From Nilaparvata lugens (Eukaryota > Arthropoda > Insecta > Hemiptera > Delphacidae): DNA of 64,000 nucleotides. Positions within the stretch are counted from its first letter, which is position 1. Each line of letters begins with the position of its first letter. The stretch lies in assembly GCF_014356525.2 (NCBI RefSeq), contig NC_052506.1:20673916-20737915 (forward strand), read 5' to 3'. Shown here piece by piece: positions 9,246 through 20,968 of the stretch. A program made the translations under genes and the position numbers. Below the pieces are notes generated by a model. That model did not search any database, was not told where the DNA came from, and was given only the letters and a program-made list of their open reading frames with translations.

Positions 9246-12209
9246 CATCAGTTGCATCATGCAATCATATACCCTACTAACTTCTGTGCCTTTAATTCTC
9301 AGAAGAATGCAACAGTGCCTTCTAGTTCATGATTATTGTGAAATGTGTGATTGGATATTCAGCTTTTACAAAAAAATATTTATGCGACACTGCCATTACT
9401 TCATTATTGTGTTATTTTGAATGTGTTGAATGTGATGTGTATAATTTTGTAATATAATATTTGTACCATAAATATAAATCTACCGTACAAGTATGATCGT
9501 TCAACTCAATGATTTGGAACCTTTCTTCTACCATATTCTTTACATATTACTATAGGCCTATTATAACAAATTCGCTTTGAACCTAACTGATGTAGTTACA
9601 GATACAAAGAGTAGAGTTGAGTAAATTGCTTATTAAGTCAATGATAGATGCCGTTAATAGTATATTTTTGATGCTCCATCATTCAATACCATTGAAGTAT
9701 TATCCTTATAAAAAGCCAGATGCATGAAATAAAATTTGCGATAATAAAGATGTTTAAATACAAAAATTAAAATATTAACCGTATCCACTTACTGCAGATA
9801 TTATTATGTGGATATTTTTATTAATAATACAATACACTACTTCAATATGAATAACAATTTTCATATGAAAATCTCACGATATTATTAAAAATAACTCACT
9901 ATAATCAGTGTTTCCAAAGATTTTTCAAACTGAAACTCAATTTATCAGTATCATAATCATTTTGATGTAGTTCAACATCATTGAAATTAATCAACAAAAT
10001 GATTGGAATCACAAAATTATTATGTTAGCCTACATAGTAATGCTGGTAAAGAGTACAGAAGTGAATTATATCAGTAATTGGATAAAGCCTACTATAGAAT
10101 AAGAGGTTTAACTTTTTTCTATTTTTTATTTCTAAGACATGTTTAGATAGAAAAAGAAGAGGCTTTCAATTGAAAAATCGTCATAAATAATATGATATAT
10201 TCTAAAATATGAATATAAATTTATTTCATCCAGACTAACTGTGATAAATTCGCTTCTACTATTATAGTGGTACAATAAATTAAAAGCGTGAATTTAAAAT
10301 TTAACCGCGAATAAAACAGTCCAGGTGACCAACATGATAGCTCAATTTCTTTAAGATTTCTCAAAATGAATAATTCAACTTTGTTAATTAGGGGGTTCGA
10401 TTTTTTTTATTGAAACATTTGATTCATTCTGTGATTTTATCACCAATGAATATTTTTCAATGGGAAGTTTTTTATTTTTAAATTATATTTGAGTTTATCT
10501 GTTACAACTTCCTGTCAAAATGTAATCATATGTTTTCAAATGAAAATTTTTATTCTCATGATTCTGCTATTCTTGATTTATCGTCTGCAACTGTTTTGTC
10601 TAGTTCAGTGTTTTTACACAGAAAATACGATAATTTTATACGTATTATTCTGATGATTATTTAGATTAAAAATCTTTCATCTGGTCATAAACCAGTTTAT
10701 GTTAGTAGGTTATTGGGGTTGTGATTAGAGGTCAAATAAGATGGTTATCATGACGTGTACAATGGCCTTCGTAGGTTTAACCTGTTACAGATTACAAGTT
10801 TTCTTGCTCAATCACTTGGTGAGTGAAAGTGGTTGTGCTGGTTTGAACCCAGTGCTTTATCCTAGAATACTTCGTCAGTTTCGGTGCGAATATTTGAATC
10901 CTACCTCAAGATGTCCGAAAAGTAAGTTCTTTTTAAATTATATTTTTATCAAGTTGAGGTTATGGCTTCTGTAGGCTACAGCTAACTCCTCAAAGTTGTT
11001 TATTATTTTATAGGTTTATCAACTTTTTGAAATAGAGAATAACAGTCTAAAATTATTTGAGTAGTGAAGTAGTATTGATTCATGTTTTTCATAGTTTCTT
11101 ACTTGATGATATTCATGTTTTTATCTATCCAACTCTTTTTAGATCTACTTGGTATTTGAAAAAACATTAGGTACCGGTAGCCTAGTTGATGAAAGTTGCT
11201 TTACATAATCAATCACTGACAAATTATTAAAATTTGAACTAAGAGAATCAGAAAGATATTTCAAAGTGTCTGAAACAATAGCCTAATTATTGTGTAATCA
11301 TTGTCGTTTGTATTGCATAAATTATTTATATACTTTTAACTCATATAGCCTTAAATCAAATAAACTCAGACTTTCAAATTGATAGATTTGACATATTTTT
11401 AATGGCTTTCATTGGTCCTAAAATGATTTTCCGTGGCATATGGAGTATGAGTACGGTATCGTGTGAAAAAAGTATTTTTATTGACTTATCAACAAACGTT
11501 TTTGGGAACTGCAGAAGAAGAATCATCACAAAACCTAAACAGGCTTATCGTTTTGTACCGGCGTTTGCCAGCAGTAGGTCAAGCGTTTCTCTATTCAAGA
11601 GGTAAACATATAACATAATAACTTATTAATTTTTGTTTAATTGAACTCGCTGAATGCTTCAAGGTAGGCTATATTAAAATATTTTGATATGCTACCTTTC
11701 GAATTGTGTGTCTCTTGTTCAATAATTTTGATTGTGATGAATAGGTGTTTGATAAATAATTCATTGAACTCAGGCAAACAACAAGCAAAGTCAACTAGAA
11801 GTTTGCTTCATCTTACACTCATTTTCTTCTACAATAATTCAATCATAACTTGCTCTTTTTTATCTAACTAAACTTGAATTCTATGGATTTATCGTACCTA
11901 CTAATACTGTAATCCAGGTCAGGAGGTCTGAATTCGTTGAGCTGTTGTCTATACAACGTTTAAACTGTCCTTGAAAGAATGACCGATTGTATACTGCATA
12001 TAGATTTAGTGGGAGTGACTTCTATGGTATTATAAGTTCGGTTTAAAATTCTGGATCTGAGATAATTCATAATAGCCTGGTCTTCATTGTTTCAACATTA
12101 TTAAATACATGTATTTGCCTCACTGCACAAGTTTTGGGCTTACTGAACAAAGTTCTAGATTTACGTGTAAATTATATTTGGTAGTTATATTTCTTATCTA
12201 GGTTTCCAT

Positions 12210-12254
12210 CCATAGAGAAACAATAGCGTAAGGCTATGCCATGTTTCTCTATGG
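12210..12254. repeat. Short hairpin
   Basis: ccatagagaaac pairs with gtttctctatgg over 12 bp; the inner aatagc/gctatg extends the stem imperfectly. Function unknown. Confidence 0.4.
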
Positions 12255-12587
12255 TAGTAGCTTGTTTGTAGCAAACCAGTCTCTCTTGACTCTGAGAAGA
12301 GTTGCTAAGCTTTTGCTTATCCTTCCATTGGTCCACTACTGATAAAATTTGTTGAATGCTTTATACAATGATTCCTAAAAAATTTGAATCCATTAACTTG
12401 GTTTCTATTTGTAATGTACTTACAAATCGATGGAGCAGTTGAAAAAATCCATTACAGTTGTTCTGTAATCTGAAAACGGTTGCTCTTTTGATCTACAATC
12501 ATATTCTCTCCACTGGCTTTTCAACTTATTGCAACATTTAAAGTGTAAATTGGAACATATTGATAAAATCCTTATTCATCAGCATCA

Positions 12588-13046
12588 TCATGAATGAAGA
12601 ATGTTTGAAGAATTTATTCGTGAGACAGTTGTCTGCATTATGAATGTATAATACATTTCTGGAGTATATACCGTAATTTCTCCTAGGATTTCTGTTTTGT
12701 ATTTTTTTATATGAATTAATAAAGATTTAATGAAAAGCTGTCTTATATTTAATACTGGAAACTCTATGAATAAAAGGATTGTTGGGCATCTATTGTCTTT
12801 TTTCAAAATTGTTTTAATTATAGACCTTTGAGTAACTGCTAAAGGTTCCATAACAGTGGAGGAAGCCCCTCCCCAAGATAGAATTCCATATTGTACGATG
12901 GATTGAACGTAGGCAAAGTATACTGTTTTGCATTGCTCTATGCTCAACACATGGTTCAGCTCTAAGAAAGCATAAAGCAATTTTCTGAGCCTTCTCTTAA
13001 CACACTGAACATGTTGCACCCAACTCATCCTGCCATCCAGAATCAC
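12588..13046 (-). pseudogene. LINE RT C-terminal (thumb) region
   Basis: Reads VILDGRMSWVQHVQ-like residues, RRLRKLLYAF, IVQYGILSWGGA and TQRSIIKTILKK, the usual region after the RT core. Separated from the core by frame breaks between 13046 and 13129. It stops near the 3' end of the element. Confidence 0.8.
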
Positions 13047-13128
13047 TCCCAGGTAAGTATACTGATCAACTCTTTCAATCCTGCCACAGTCACATTCACT
13101 AGAGTATCACAGGAATGCATTTTCAGAA

Positions 13129-14271
13129 CTAAATGGCCTGGGTCTGTTGATTACGTAAAACAATGGGCATAAACTTGGTTTTTGTCACATTAACCGTAAG
13201 GCAGTTATGGTCAAACCATCTTTTAATTTTTGCCAAGTCGATTGAAGCAGTTTCATAGGCCTCCTCCCAAGTGCTTCCGGTAGACACTATCGCTGTGTCA
13301 TCGGCAAATAGGAACAACTCGCCACCCACATCCAGTTTTGATAGATTGTTGATGTAGATCAGGAAGAGCAAAGGACCAAGAGTACTTCCCTGAACCACAC
13401 CATAATCAACATACTCTTTGTCACTTTCTACATCATTTATAGAAACATACTGCAGTCTATTATTGAGGTAACTTTTAAACCATTTCAATGTATTATTTTT
13501 TATTCCTAATAGTTCAAGCTTATTTATCAGGATTGCCCTATTAACGGTATCAAAAGCTTTTGCCAGGTCTAGAAACGTTATCAGTACTTTTTTCTTAATC
13601 TTGATACTATTTGAAATGAGCCTGGTTAAATTGAAAAGTGTATCAGATGTGTTTTTAGACTTTTGAAACCCATACTGGCTGGCAGAGATCAAATTATTTT
13701 CATTTAAATATTTTGAAAGCTGTAATTTCACACATTTCTCAATTATTTTGGACAGGGTAGCTAACAACGAAATTGGTCTGTAATTAGAGAATGCGCCTTT
13801 TGGACCTGTTTTGTGAATGGGAATCACCCTTGCCGTTTTCAAAGCACAAGGGAAGAGGCCTGCGCTAATGCTTAGGTTTACAATGTGACAAATAGGAATT
13901 ACAAGTGAGTCAATGCTATGTTGAATTACTCTAGTGGGAATACCATCGCATCCAGGAGCCGATCGACCTTTCAAGCTCATGATGACCTTGGTCAGCTCCT
14001 GTCGGGAGACCGGTTGCAGCTCAAAAACGGTATTCACAACATAATCATCATCTTGAACACCAGGTAGCCCCTGTGTTACAATGGAATTTGCTAGATTTGT
14101 CCCTACTGTGGCAAAATATGAATTAATGTTATTGGCTATTTCTTTGGTTTTGTGAGAATCTATAATTTCACCAGGTAAGGAGAATGAGCTAACCGGAAAT
14201 GATTTGTTACTCTCTTTACGCCCTGAGATTTCCTTTATGACAGACCAAAATTTTTTGGGATTGGTGGACAC
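13129..14271 (-). pseudogene. LINE reverse transcriptase core
   Basis: 380 codons. RT blocks in order: GRSAPGCDGIP, ARVIPIHKTGPK, NYRPISLLATLSKIIEK, SQYGFQKSKNTSDTLF, LDLAKAFDTVNRAIL, GVVQGSTLGPLLFLIYINN, and the catalytic FADDTAIV. The catalytic aspartates are intact. The frame starts in the middle of the EN-RT linker (shifted relative to 14235-15338) and ends at a stop near 13129, again by frameshift. Confidence 0.9.
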
Positions 14272-15338
14272 TTCCTCAACTTTGTTCTTATAATAATAAT
14301 ATTAGCCTGTTTTATCGCAGAGTGTAAGCTATTCCTATATTGTATGAACTCATTCTTCAAGGCATAGTTAAATGGTTGTCTGTTGAGTTTCTTTCTTAGC
14401 TTATCGCGGTGCCGGATGGAATTAACAAGTTCTGCGCTTATCCAGGGTTTTAGTTGAGTGTTTTTAGAAGACATTTTCACTTTTTGAGATTTCGATGAGA
14501 TTATTTGTTGTAGAGTTTCGGTGAAAAGATCTGCTGCACAGTTTGCATCATTTTGACTGATAATGTTGTCCCAGTTATGAACCGAAATTGCGTCCTGTAC
14601 TCCAACCCAGTCAGTTTTATTAATGAATTTAACGGAATCAGGATGTTTGGGAGTTTTAGTGGAAATAAGATTCAAACAAACGGCATAATGATCAGTAACT
14701 GTTGAATGCATAACAACAGATGATGCACATAAAAAACGCGGAAGTTTAACAAAAAAATGGTCGATACAAGTACCGCTGGCAGGCCGCGTTATCTTGTCAA
14801 TGCAGGCGACAAACCCCGCATCACTCAGCACATCCAAGTAGCGCTCCTCAAGAGAGCCAGGTGCAACGTTCAGCGTGTCACAGTTTATATCGCCGGTCAG
14901 TATACGAACGACACCAGGCGAGTGCTCATTGCAATATGCGCTCAAGGCATTGACAAATGCTGAGAGGCTAGTGCTAGGGCTGCGGTAAACCGCGAATAGT
15001 TCGCAAGCCTCCCCCGCCCAGTTAAAGGCCAAGGAGAGACAGGTGGCCAGACCGCCCAAATTCAGCTCACTGCATGTGACAGAAAGCCCTTCATCAACAT
15101 AAATGATCAACCCATCATTCTGATTTAAACTGTTGAATGATCTGAAAGATTGATAGCCTGCGATTTTAATTGGATCTGTACTGTCGTTAAGCCAAGCTTC
15201 AGTTAGCACTATGCAGTTAAACTTGTGCCCCAATCCCTGTAATTTTGTTAAAAAATCATCAAAATTTCTCCTATAGCTACGTATATTTTGGTGGATGACT
15301 GAGAACCCCAATACCCCGCAGTTTCCAGCAACTTCCAA
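14235..15338 (-). pseudogene. LINE apurinic-like endonuclease domain
   Basis: 367 codons. Endonuclease features seen in order: HQNIRSYRRNF near residue 17, LTEAWL (catalytic Glu), GLIIYVDEG, YRSPS, LTGDINCD (the conserved GD-N), and STVTDHYAV (the SDH-type motif, here TDH). It runs into a region typical of the EN-RT linker (KPWISAELVNSI, RDKLRKKL) and leaves frame at about 14260, where the RT frame takes over. Confidence 0.85.
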
Positions 15339-15368
15339 ATTATTAAACTTGCTAGTAAAATTAAATTA

Positions 15369-15668
15369 GAATTCATTAACTTGGTTCCTATTTTTAATGT
15401 ACTTACAAATCGACGGAGCAGTTAAAAAAATCCACAAATCAGTTGTTCTGTAATCTGAAAACGGTTGCTCTTTTGATCTACAATCATATTCTCTCCACTG
15501 GCTTTTCAACTTATTGCAACATTTAAAGTGTAAATTGGAACATATTGATAAAATCCTTATTCATCAGCATCATCATGAATGAAGAATGTTTGAAGAATTT
15601 ATTCGTGAGACAGTTGTCTGCATTATGAATGTATAATACATTTCTGGAGTATATACCGTAATTTCTCC
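15369..15668 (-). mobile_element. 5'-truncated second copy of the same LINE 3' end
   Basis: About 300 bp nearly identical to 12390-12668, including the run tttttcaacttattgc-like segment and the gagacagttgtctgcatt phrase. It is in the same orientation and directly upstream (in LINE sense) of the long copy, so the two form a head-to-tail tandem. Confidence 0.85.
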
Positions 15669-16060
15669 TTAAATATGGTTTATTGAACCACATGCTAATA
15701 TTTCTACCATTTACTAAACTGTTGGATGAACTTAATTTTTCACGCCACCTAATGGAGCATTGGGGAAGTCGAAGCAATGATACAGTGCGGATGAGCAGTT
15801 GTGGTTAAGTTAAAGGGAGGGCCAACTGAGCCCTAACTTTGCTTTCTAGGAAAAATAAAGGCAGTCATTCTATTCTATTCTACATCAATGAGACTCTTAG
15901 GACTCTACAGGGTTGAAAAGAATTGAATATACTAGGCATCCCCATTCGGCAGTATTCAAAATCCCAGACGTGCCATTACAAGGCGGGAAAAATCAAGTTC
16001 ATCCAACACTGTACTAAATTGTAGGAAATGGCAGCATGTGGTTCAATAAACCATACTTGA
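15669..16060. repeat. Imperfect inverted repeat pair
   Basis: 15669-15790 returns in reverse complement at about 15960-16060. The best block is tatggtttattgaaccacat against atgtggttcaataaaccata; homology extends about 100 bp with gaps. A short frame on the minus strand (15523-15777) is only a by-product. Confidence 0.6.
15800..15886 (+). mobile_element. SINE-like 3' end with (ATTCT)n tail
   Basis: gggccaactgagccctaac, then aggaaaaataaaggcagtc and a run of attctattctattct. The aaataaaggca core recurs on the minus strand at 61535-61620 and 60444-60530, so it is a dispersed retroposon tail. Confidence 0.6.
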
Positions 16061-17873
16061 GTTGAACTTGGTTGAAGCTCTTCAAATAACCAATCTTGTG
16101 AATTATTATGACGTTCTCTTTTGTGCAATTGAACAACCACCCAAATTAAATTAAAAAAAAAAGTGATTTCGTTGAAAGTCATTGATGAATAATCATTTCT
16201 TGAACTCTGTTGTTTTTAATACATTATTAGCTTTGAAGAATTCCAAAACGTTATTAGCTGTTCCATATTCTTGTATGTTTAAAAATCGAATAACAGTGAT
16301 AGATCTTCAGAATGGATGTTGTTTTTGTGCAACGTCAAATTTTCATTCCAGCAGGCCTATATTGATATTTTGTATAGTACGGTTACCAATATGCCTTTGT
16401 GTTGGTTCAATAGTTGAAAATTGGATTTTCTTCGCCTAAAACGAGGTCACAGTGGAACCCAGTCATCAATCTTGTCATTGATTAACCATTTCTCACTTTT
16501 ATGAATAGGCCCACCTTAATCTATAGTCTACTCCTTCAAATATATGGTGACTTGAGGCCTACACTCTATACCTACTTTTTGTATCTAATCAATAATAGCA
16601 GTTTTAAAGTTGAAACTTATTTTTCTATATTAATTCATATATTGATCCACAAATCTCGCATTATTAAAGAAGAGATTGTTCAGTCTTTCAGCTTCAAGCT
16701 TCAAGTTTTCCCCCTTAGAAAAAACATTTAATCAAAAGGGAGTGATTGAAAACTTTGAACAGAAATCACAATAATTACGCTTTCAATTCCAGAGAAACGT
16801 CTAGCTCTATAATAAGTTACAGCTTGCAAGTTGTTAATAATAAATGTAATTCAATAATTGGTTTTTTATGGTGGATACATTTTCTTCTCAACTCATTCTG
16901 TTAGTTAATCTTCTACCTTAAATTCCGAATTGAATTTTTGAGTTCAGTATTAATTCGATTTCCAAGCTTTGTCGAACCCGTGACCAGGAAAGGTCAACTC
17001 AAAGGCGAATCGAAGATACGGAAAAAGCAAAAGATAAGCAGAGTTATAAATATTTATACTGTATTCCAAAAATTATACTTGTGATGGTTCATATACGTAA
17101 TAAAATACGTTAAAATGTTACATTAAAAATCATTGGTTACTATCCAGCATTCACTTGACAACTGTTACGTACTATAACTTAAAATTGGCAAATTCCGATT
17201 TCATATTTAGTCACAAAATGATCAAATTGTTGAAGCCTTCCTACTAGGTATGTCATTCGCGTAATTGAAATTGAAACATTATATTACTTAATTTTTTTCT
17301 AAATCTCCCGGATTTGTGGATATGCTTTGCTACATTCAATGAAGATATTGAAAAAACATTTAGGATGTAGGTAGTTTATAAATGAAAATTATACTTCCTT
17401 CTATATACATAGAATTTACATTAGAACTCTTGAAAAATAATCTTCTGACTCAGACATCTATAATATTTCTATAAAGACTACATCTTTATGGAACTTGTTA
17501 AATGTATTCAACTCAATAAAAATGTAAACGAAAAGTAACAGAATTTAAGAAAAATATTCCCTATTATTATTAAATCCAAATTAAATGCTGTAATTCACCC
17601 CGAAGACTGCTTCTACTGCAAATATGGACAACAGGGTAAACATTTTATTTTATTTAATTTTTTTACAACATTTAATTTGGATTTTCGTTTAATAATAATT
17701 AATTCATTAGCATTTGAATAATTGCAATAACTCGGTAATTTCCATCTGTAAAAATATTCCCCACAAAATATTATATAAAATATACTGTAGCTCTGATAAC
17801 GATACCATGATAATATTAAATACAGGAAAAACAGTGTCATGTAATTAATGACACTTCGTTATTATTCTAGTTA
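16061..17873. other. AT-rich intergenic DNA, nothing recognised
   Basis: Open frames of 60-85 codons here carry no conserved motif and are AT-rich like random sequence. Confidence 0.5.
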
Positions 17874-18681
17874 TTTTTTGGATGTCTGTATAATTTTCGA
17901 ACAAGAATTAGAATGTTTAATAACTTCATAACTATTATAATCTTCAATATTGTATCTTAACGAATTACAGTAATATGACATGATACAATAAATTGACTAT
18001 CCTGGATTCATTTATATGGATTTTCTAAGATTGAAAGAAGTATAGGTCGATAGTTGTATGCACTTTGCATGAGTCATTTCACAGTGCATAATCTTTTGTG
18101 ATTTACAACCTTGGTGCATATATCCAACTAGGGCAAACTTTCTAGTATCAAGGCTAGAGAAGATTTGTTTCTCCAGACTCCAGGCAATGCAACCTTCGAA
18201 AGTGTGCGTGCACTAGTCCATACAGTTAATTGGACTAGAGTATTGTAATAATTTCATTGTAATATAAAGAATTATTAGTAGAATAATGTTATTACAATGA
18301 AATTGAAGTATCAGTTGTGTAGATCGGTCAATACTCCTTGACCCGTCCACCCGTCTCTTGTGGGTTCTCAATTAAACAAATGCCTTATAAAATTACGTAA
18401 TGAACTCGGTTAGGGGTGTGGTTCCTCCGCCCACAGTATCTTATCACTAAGACTAGATTAGAGACGACCGCCTGATAGTCTGATTGATCTGGACTACCAT
18501 CTCTCAGTTATGACCTTCACTTCGCGGTGGTTCGGAATACATCTAAAAATGTCCACCTCCATCATAATCGTTACCCAAGCAGTATTCCTTCACGTGAAAG
18601 ACTCAACATCTTTAGAAAAAAACTGGAACTAGGCCTACATGAATGTAAAGAATATAATAGGCTACTTGTTTTGTTTTTTAT
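17874..18681. repeat. Non-coding tandem duplication, unit 1
   Basis: About 808 bp starting ttttttggatgtctgta and ending ttgttttttatattttg; the next unit starts at once with the same sequence. It includes a GC-richer block (18340-18540: ttgacccgtccacccgtctc, aactcggttaggggtgtgg, agacgaccgcctgatagtc) and a short inverted repeat around 18250-18307. No ORF. I do not recognise the family. Confidence 0.85.
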
Positions 18682-19600
18682 ATTTTGGATGTCTGTATAA
18701 TTTTCGAACAAGAATTAGAATGTTTATAACTTCATAACTATTATAATCTTCAATATTGTATCTTAACGAATTACAGTAATATGACATGATACAATAAATT
18801 TGTTATCTTATTGGATTCATTTAAATGGATTTTGTAAGATTGAATGAAGTATAGGTCGATAGTTGTATGCACTTAGCATGTGTAGTAGTATGAGTCATTT
18901 CACAGTGCATAATCTTTTGTGATTTACAACCTTGGTGCATATATCCAACTAGGGCAAACTTTCTAGTATCAAGGCTAGAGAAGATTTGTTTCTCCAGACT
19001 CCAGGCAATGCAACCTTCGAAAGTGTGCACTAGTCCAGACAGTTGATTGGAGTAGAATACTGCAATAATTTCATTGTTAAAAGTATTATTAGTAGAATGA
19101 TATTATTACAATGAAATTGATGTATCAGTTGTGTAGATCGGTCAATACTCCTTGACCCGTCCACCCGTCTCTTGTGGGTTCTCAAATGCCTTATAAAATT
19201 ACGTAATGAACTCGGTTAGGGGTGTGGTTCCTCCGCCCACGTACCAGTATCTTATCACTAAGACTAGATTAGAGACGACCGCCTGATAGTCTGATTGATC
19301 TGGACTACCATCTCTCAGTTATGACCTTCACTTCGCGGTGGTTCGGAATACATCTAAAAATGTCCACCTCCATCATAATCATTACCCAAGCAGTATTCAT
19401 TTACGCGAAAGACTCAAAATCTCAGTGTCCTCCACTTCGCGGTGGTTCGTAATACATCTAAAAATGTCAACCTCCATCATAATCATTACCCAAGCAGTAT
19501 TCCTTTAAGAGTTCCAACATCTTGAGGAAAAACTGGAACTAGGCCTACATGAATGTAAAGAATATTATAGGCTACTTGTTTTGTTTTTTATATTTTGGAA
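18682..19600. repeat. Non-coding tandem duplication, unit 2 with internal ~104-bp repeat
   Basis: Second copy of 17874-18681 at high identity. It carries an extra internal duplication: the segment starting ttcacttcgcggtggttcg at 19327 starts again at about 19431. Small indels separate the units (for example an extra gtagtagtat near 18880). Confidence 0.85.
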
Positions 19601-19880
19601 TGGTAACTGCTACGGAGATTATGGGGTTACTTATATAAAATACTTATCTTGAAATTTGATTGAATCTACTCATGAAATCTCTTGAATTGAGAACGTTATT
19701 TATTCAATTGAATCTATTTTTTTTAATCTCGTTAATTGAAAACATGATTTCAAAAATAAATTTTCTGCGATATTTTGGAATACTATAAACATATTCATCG
19801 GTTTATTTCTTTTATATTAATTACTTGTTACAAAGGCCGGACGAGAAGTTATTAGTAACTTATTGTAAATCGAATTTATA

Positions 19881-20640
19881 CAGGGTGACACAGAATATCG
19901 GGAACTTTTAAAAAATCCTTACAACATTAGTGGGAAGGGCAAAAATGATTTTATTCAAACTAATGTAAAGTTGAAGACTATCCATTCGAGAATTATTAAT
20001 AACATCTATCACTTTTTGACAATTATTTCTTTAAGATGGCTTCCTCCTGAAAGAATATACACTCTTGAAATCTGTGTTGACGATTCCTCATTGATCGCTA
20101 CAACATGAATAAATGAATTTATTTCCTCCTACAAATTACAAAAGTAGAAATTAAATAGTATATTGGAAATTATACTGATCACGTATCCAGTAGTATGATC
20201 AGATAATCGAAGTATAATTAACAAGGTGAAAACATTATCAACCTTAATAATAGAAATAAATCTAAGTTTCCATCTGCGTTTCCTGGTCCCATGATCTGTC
20301 CACCTGCGATTTCTGTTTGTGGAGCTATCTCAAATCAACCGTTTTCACAAACTTGACCAATAACTGTGGTTGAATCATAACAGACAATTCAAAATGAAAC
20401 TAACAATATCCCAGATGAAATGTTGCAGCAATCGTTCAGGAATCTCAACACAGATTTCAGGAGTGTATTCGTGCAGGAGGAAGCCATCTTAAAGAAATAA
20501 TTGTCAAAAAGTGATAGATGTTATTAATAATTCTCAAATGGCAAGTCTTGAACTTTACATTAGTTTGAATAAAATCATTTTTGTCCTTCCCACTAATGTT
20601 GTATGGTTTTTTTAAGATATCGTTATTCTGTGTCACTCTG
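19881..20640. mobile_element. Mariner-like foldback element with ~228-bp inverted arms and TA target duplication
   Basis: Left end cagggtgacacagaata, right end tattctgtgtcactctg, each next to TA (19879-19880 and 20641-20642). The arms 19881-20108 and 20413-20640 are near-complementary over their whole length. Just outside its frame end, the right arm on the + strand reads like a transposase C-terminus (MLQQSFRNLNTDFRS...ILKK then stop), suggesting that one end of a Tc1/mariner-type element was copied in inverted orientation. No intact transposase. Confidence 0.75.
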
Positions 20641-20968
20641 TATAATGTGGGATTAGTTCAATATAATAATAATAATTGATGATTATAAAAAAATCACATG
20701 GATAAAGAAGTAATAATCAGTAAGTAACGTACTTGGAAAATTAATAGTTGAGTAATCTCATATTGGACTGATACAAATCAGTAAGAAATTATACAAAAAC
20801 TTATTGGAAGCTTTGATTATATAAATGAAAGATTGAGTGAAATGTTACTGAGCTACTGAAGAAATGAACGATATAGTGTAAAGAGTGTATAGTAATGAAG
20901 TAGTGTAAGGAAATGTAGAAATCTAAAATTAAAGCTAATGATAATTTTATTCGAAATTAAAAAAATAA

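Larger units (their letters stand above)
8571..12389. other. AT-rich intergenic DNA without genes
   Basis: No exon-like island, conserved peptide or long repeat was recognised. The open frames here (for example 10741-10974 and 11402-11605) have no recognisable domains and no codon bias. Two small hairpins (9212-9245, 12210-12254) are the only structures noted. Confidence 0.5.
12390..15368 (-). mobile_element. Non-LTR retrotransposon (EN-RT type), near full length at the ORF2 level, inactive
   Basis: On the minus strand, reading from 15368 down, it holds an AP-type endonuclease, a reverse transcriptase and a C-terminal domain, with at least three frame breaks between and within them. The motifs are of the Jockey/CR1 group; I do not assign the clade. 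The 3' end at about 12390 is defined by where a second copy (15369-15668) loses similarity. No ORF1 was recognised upstream, because a truncated copy of the same element adjoins directly. Confidence 0.85.
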
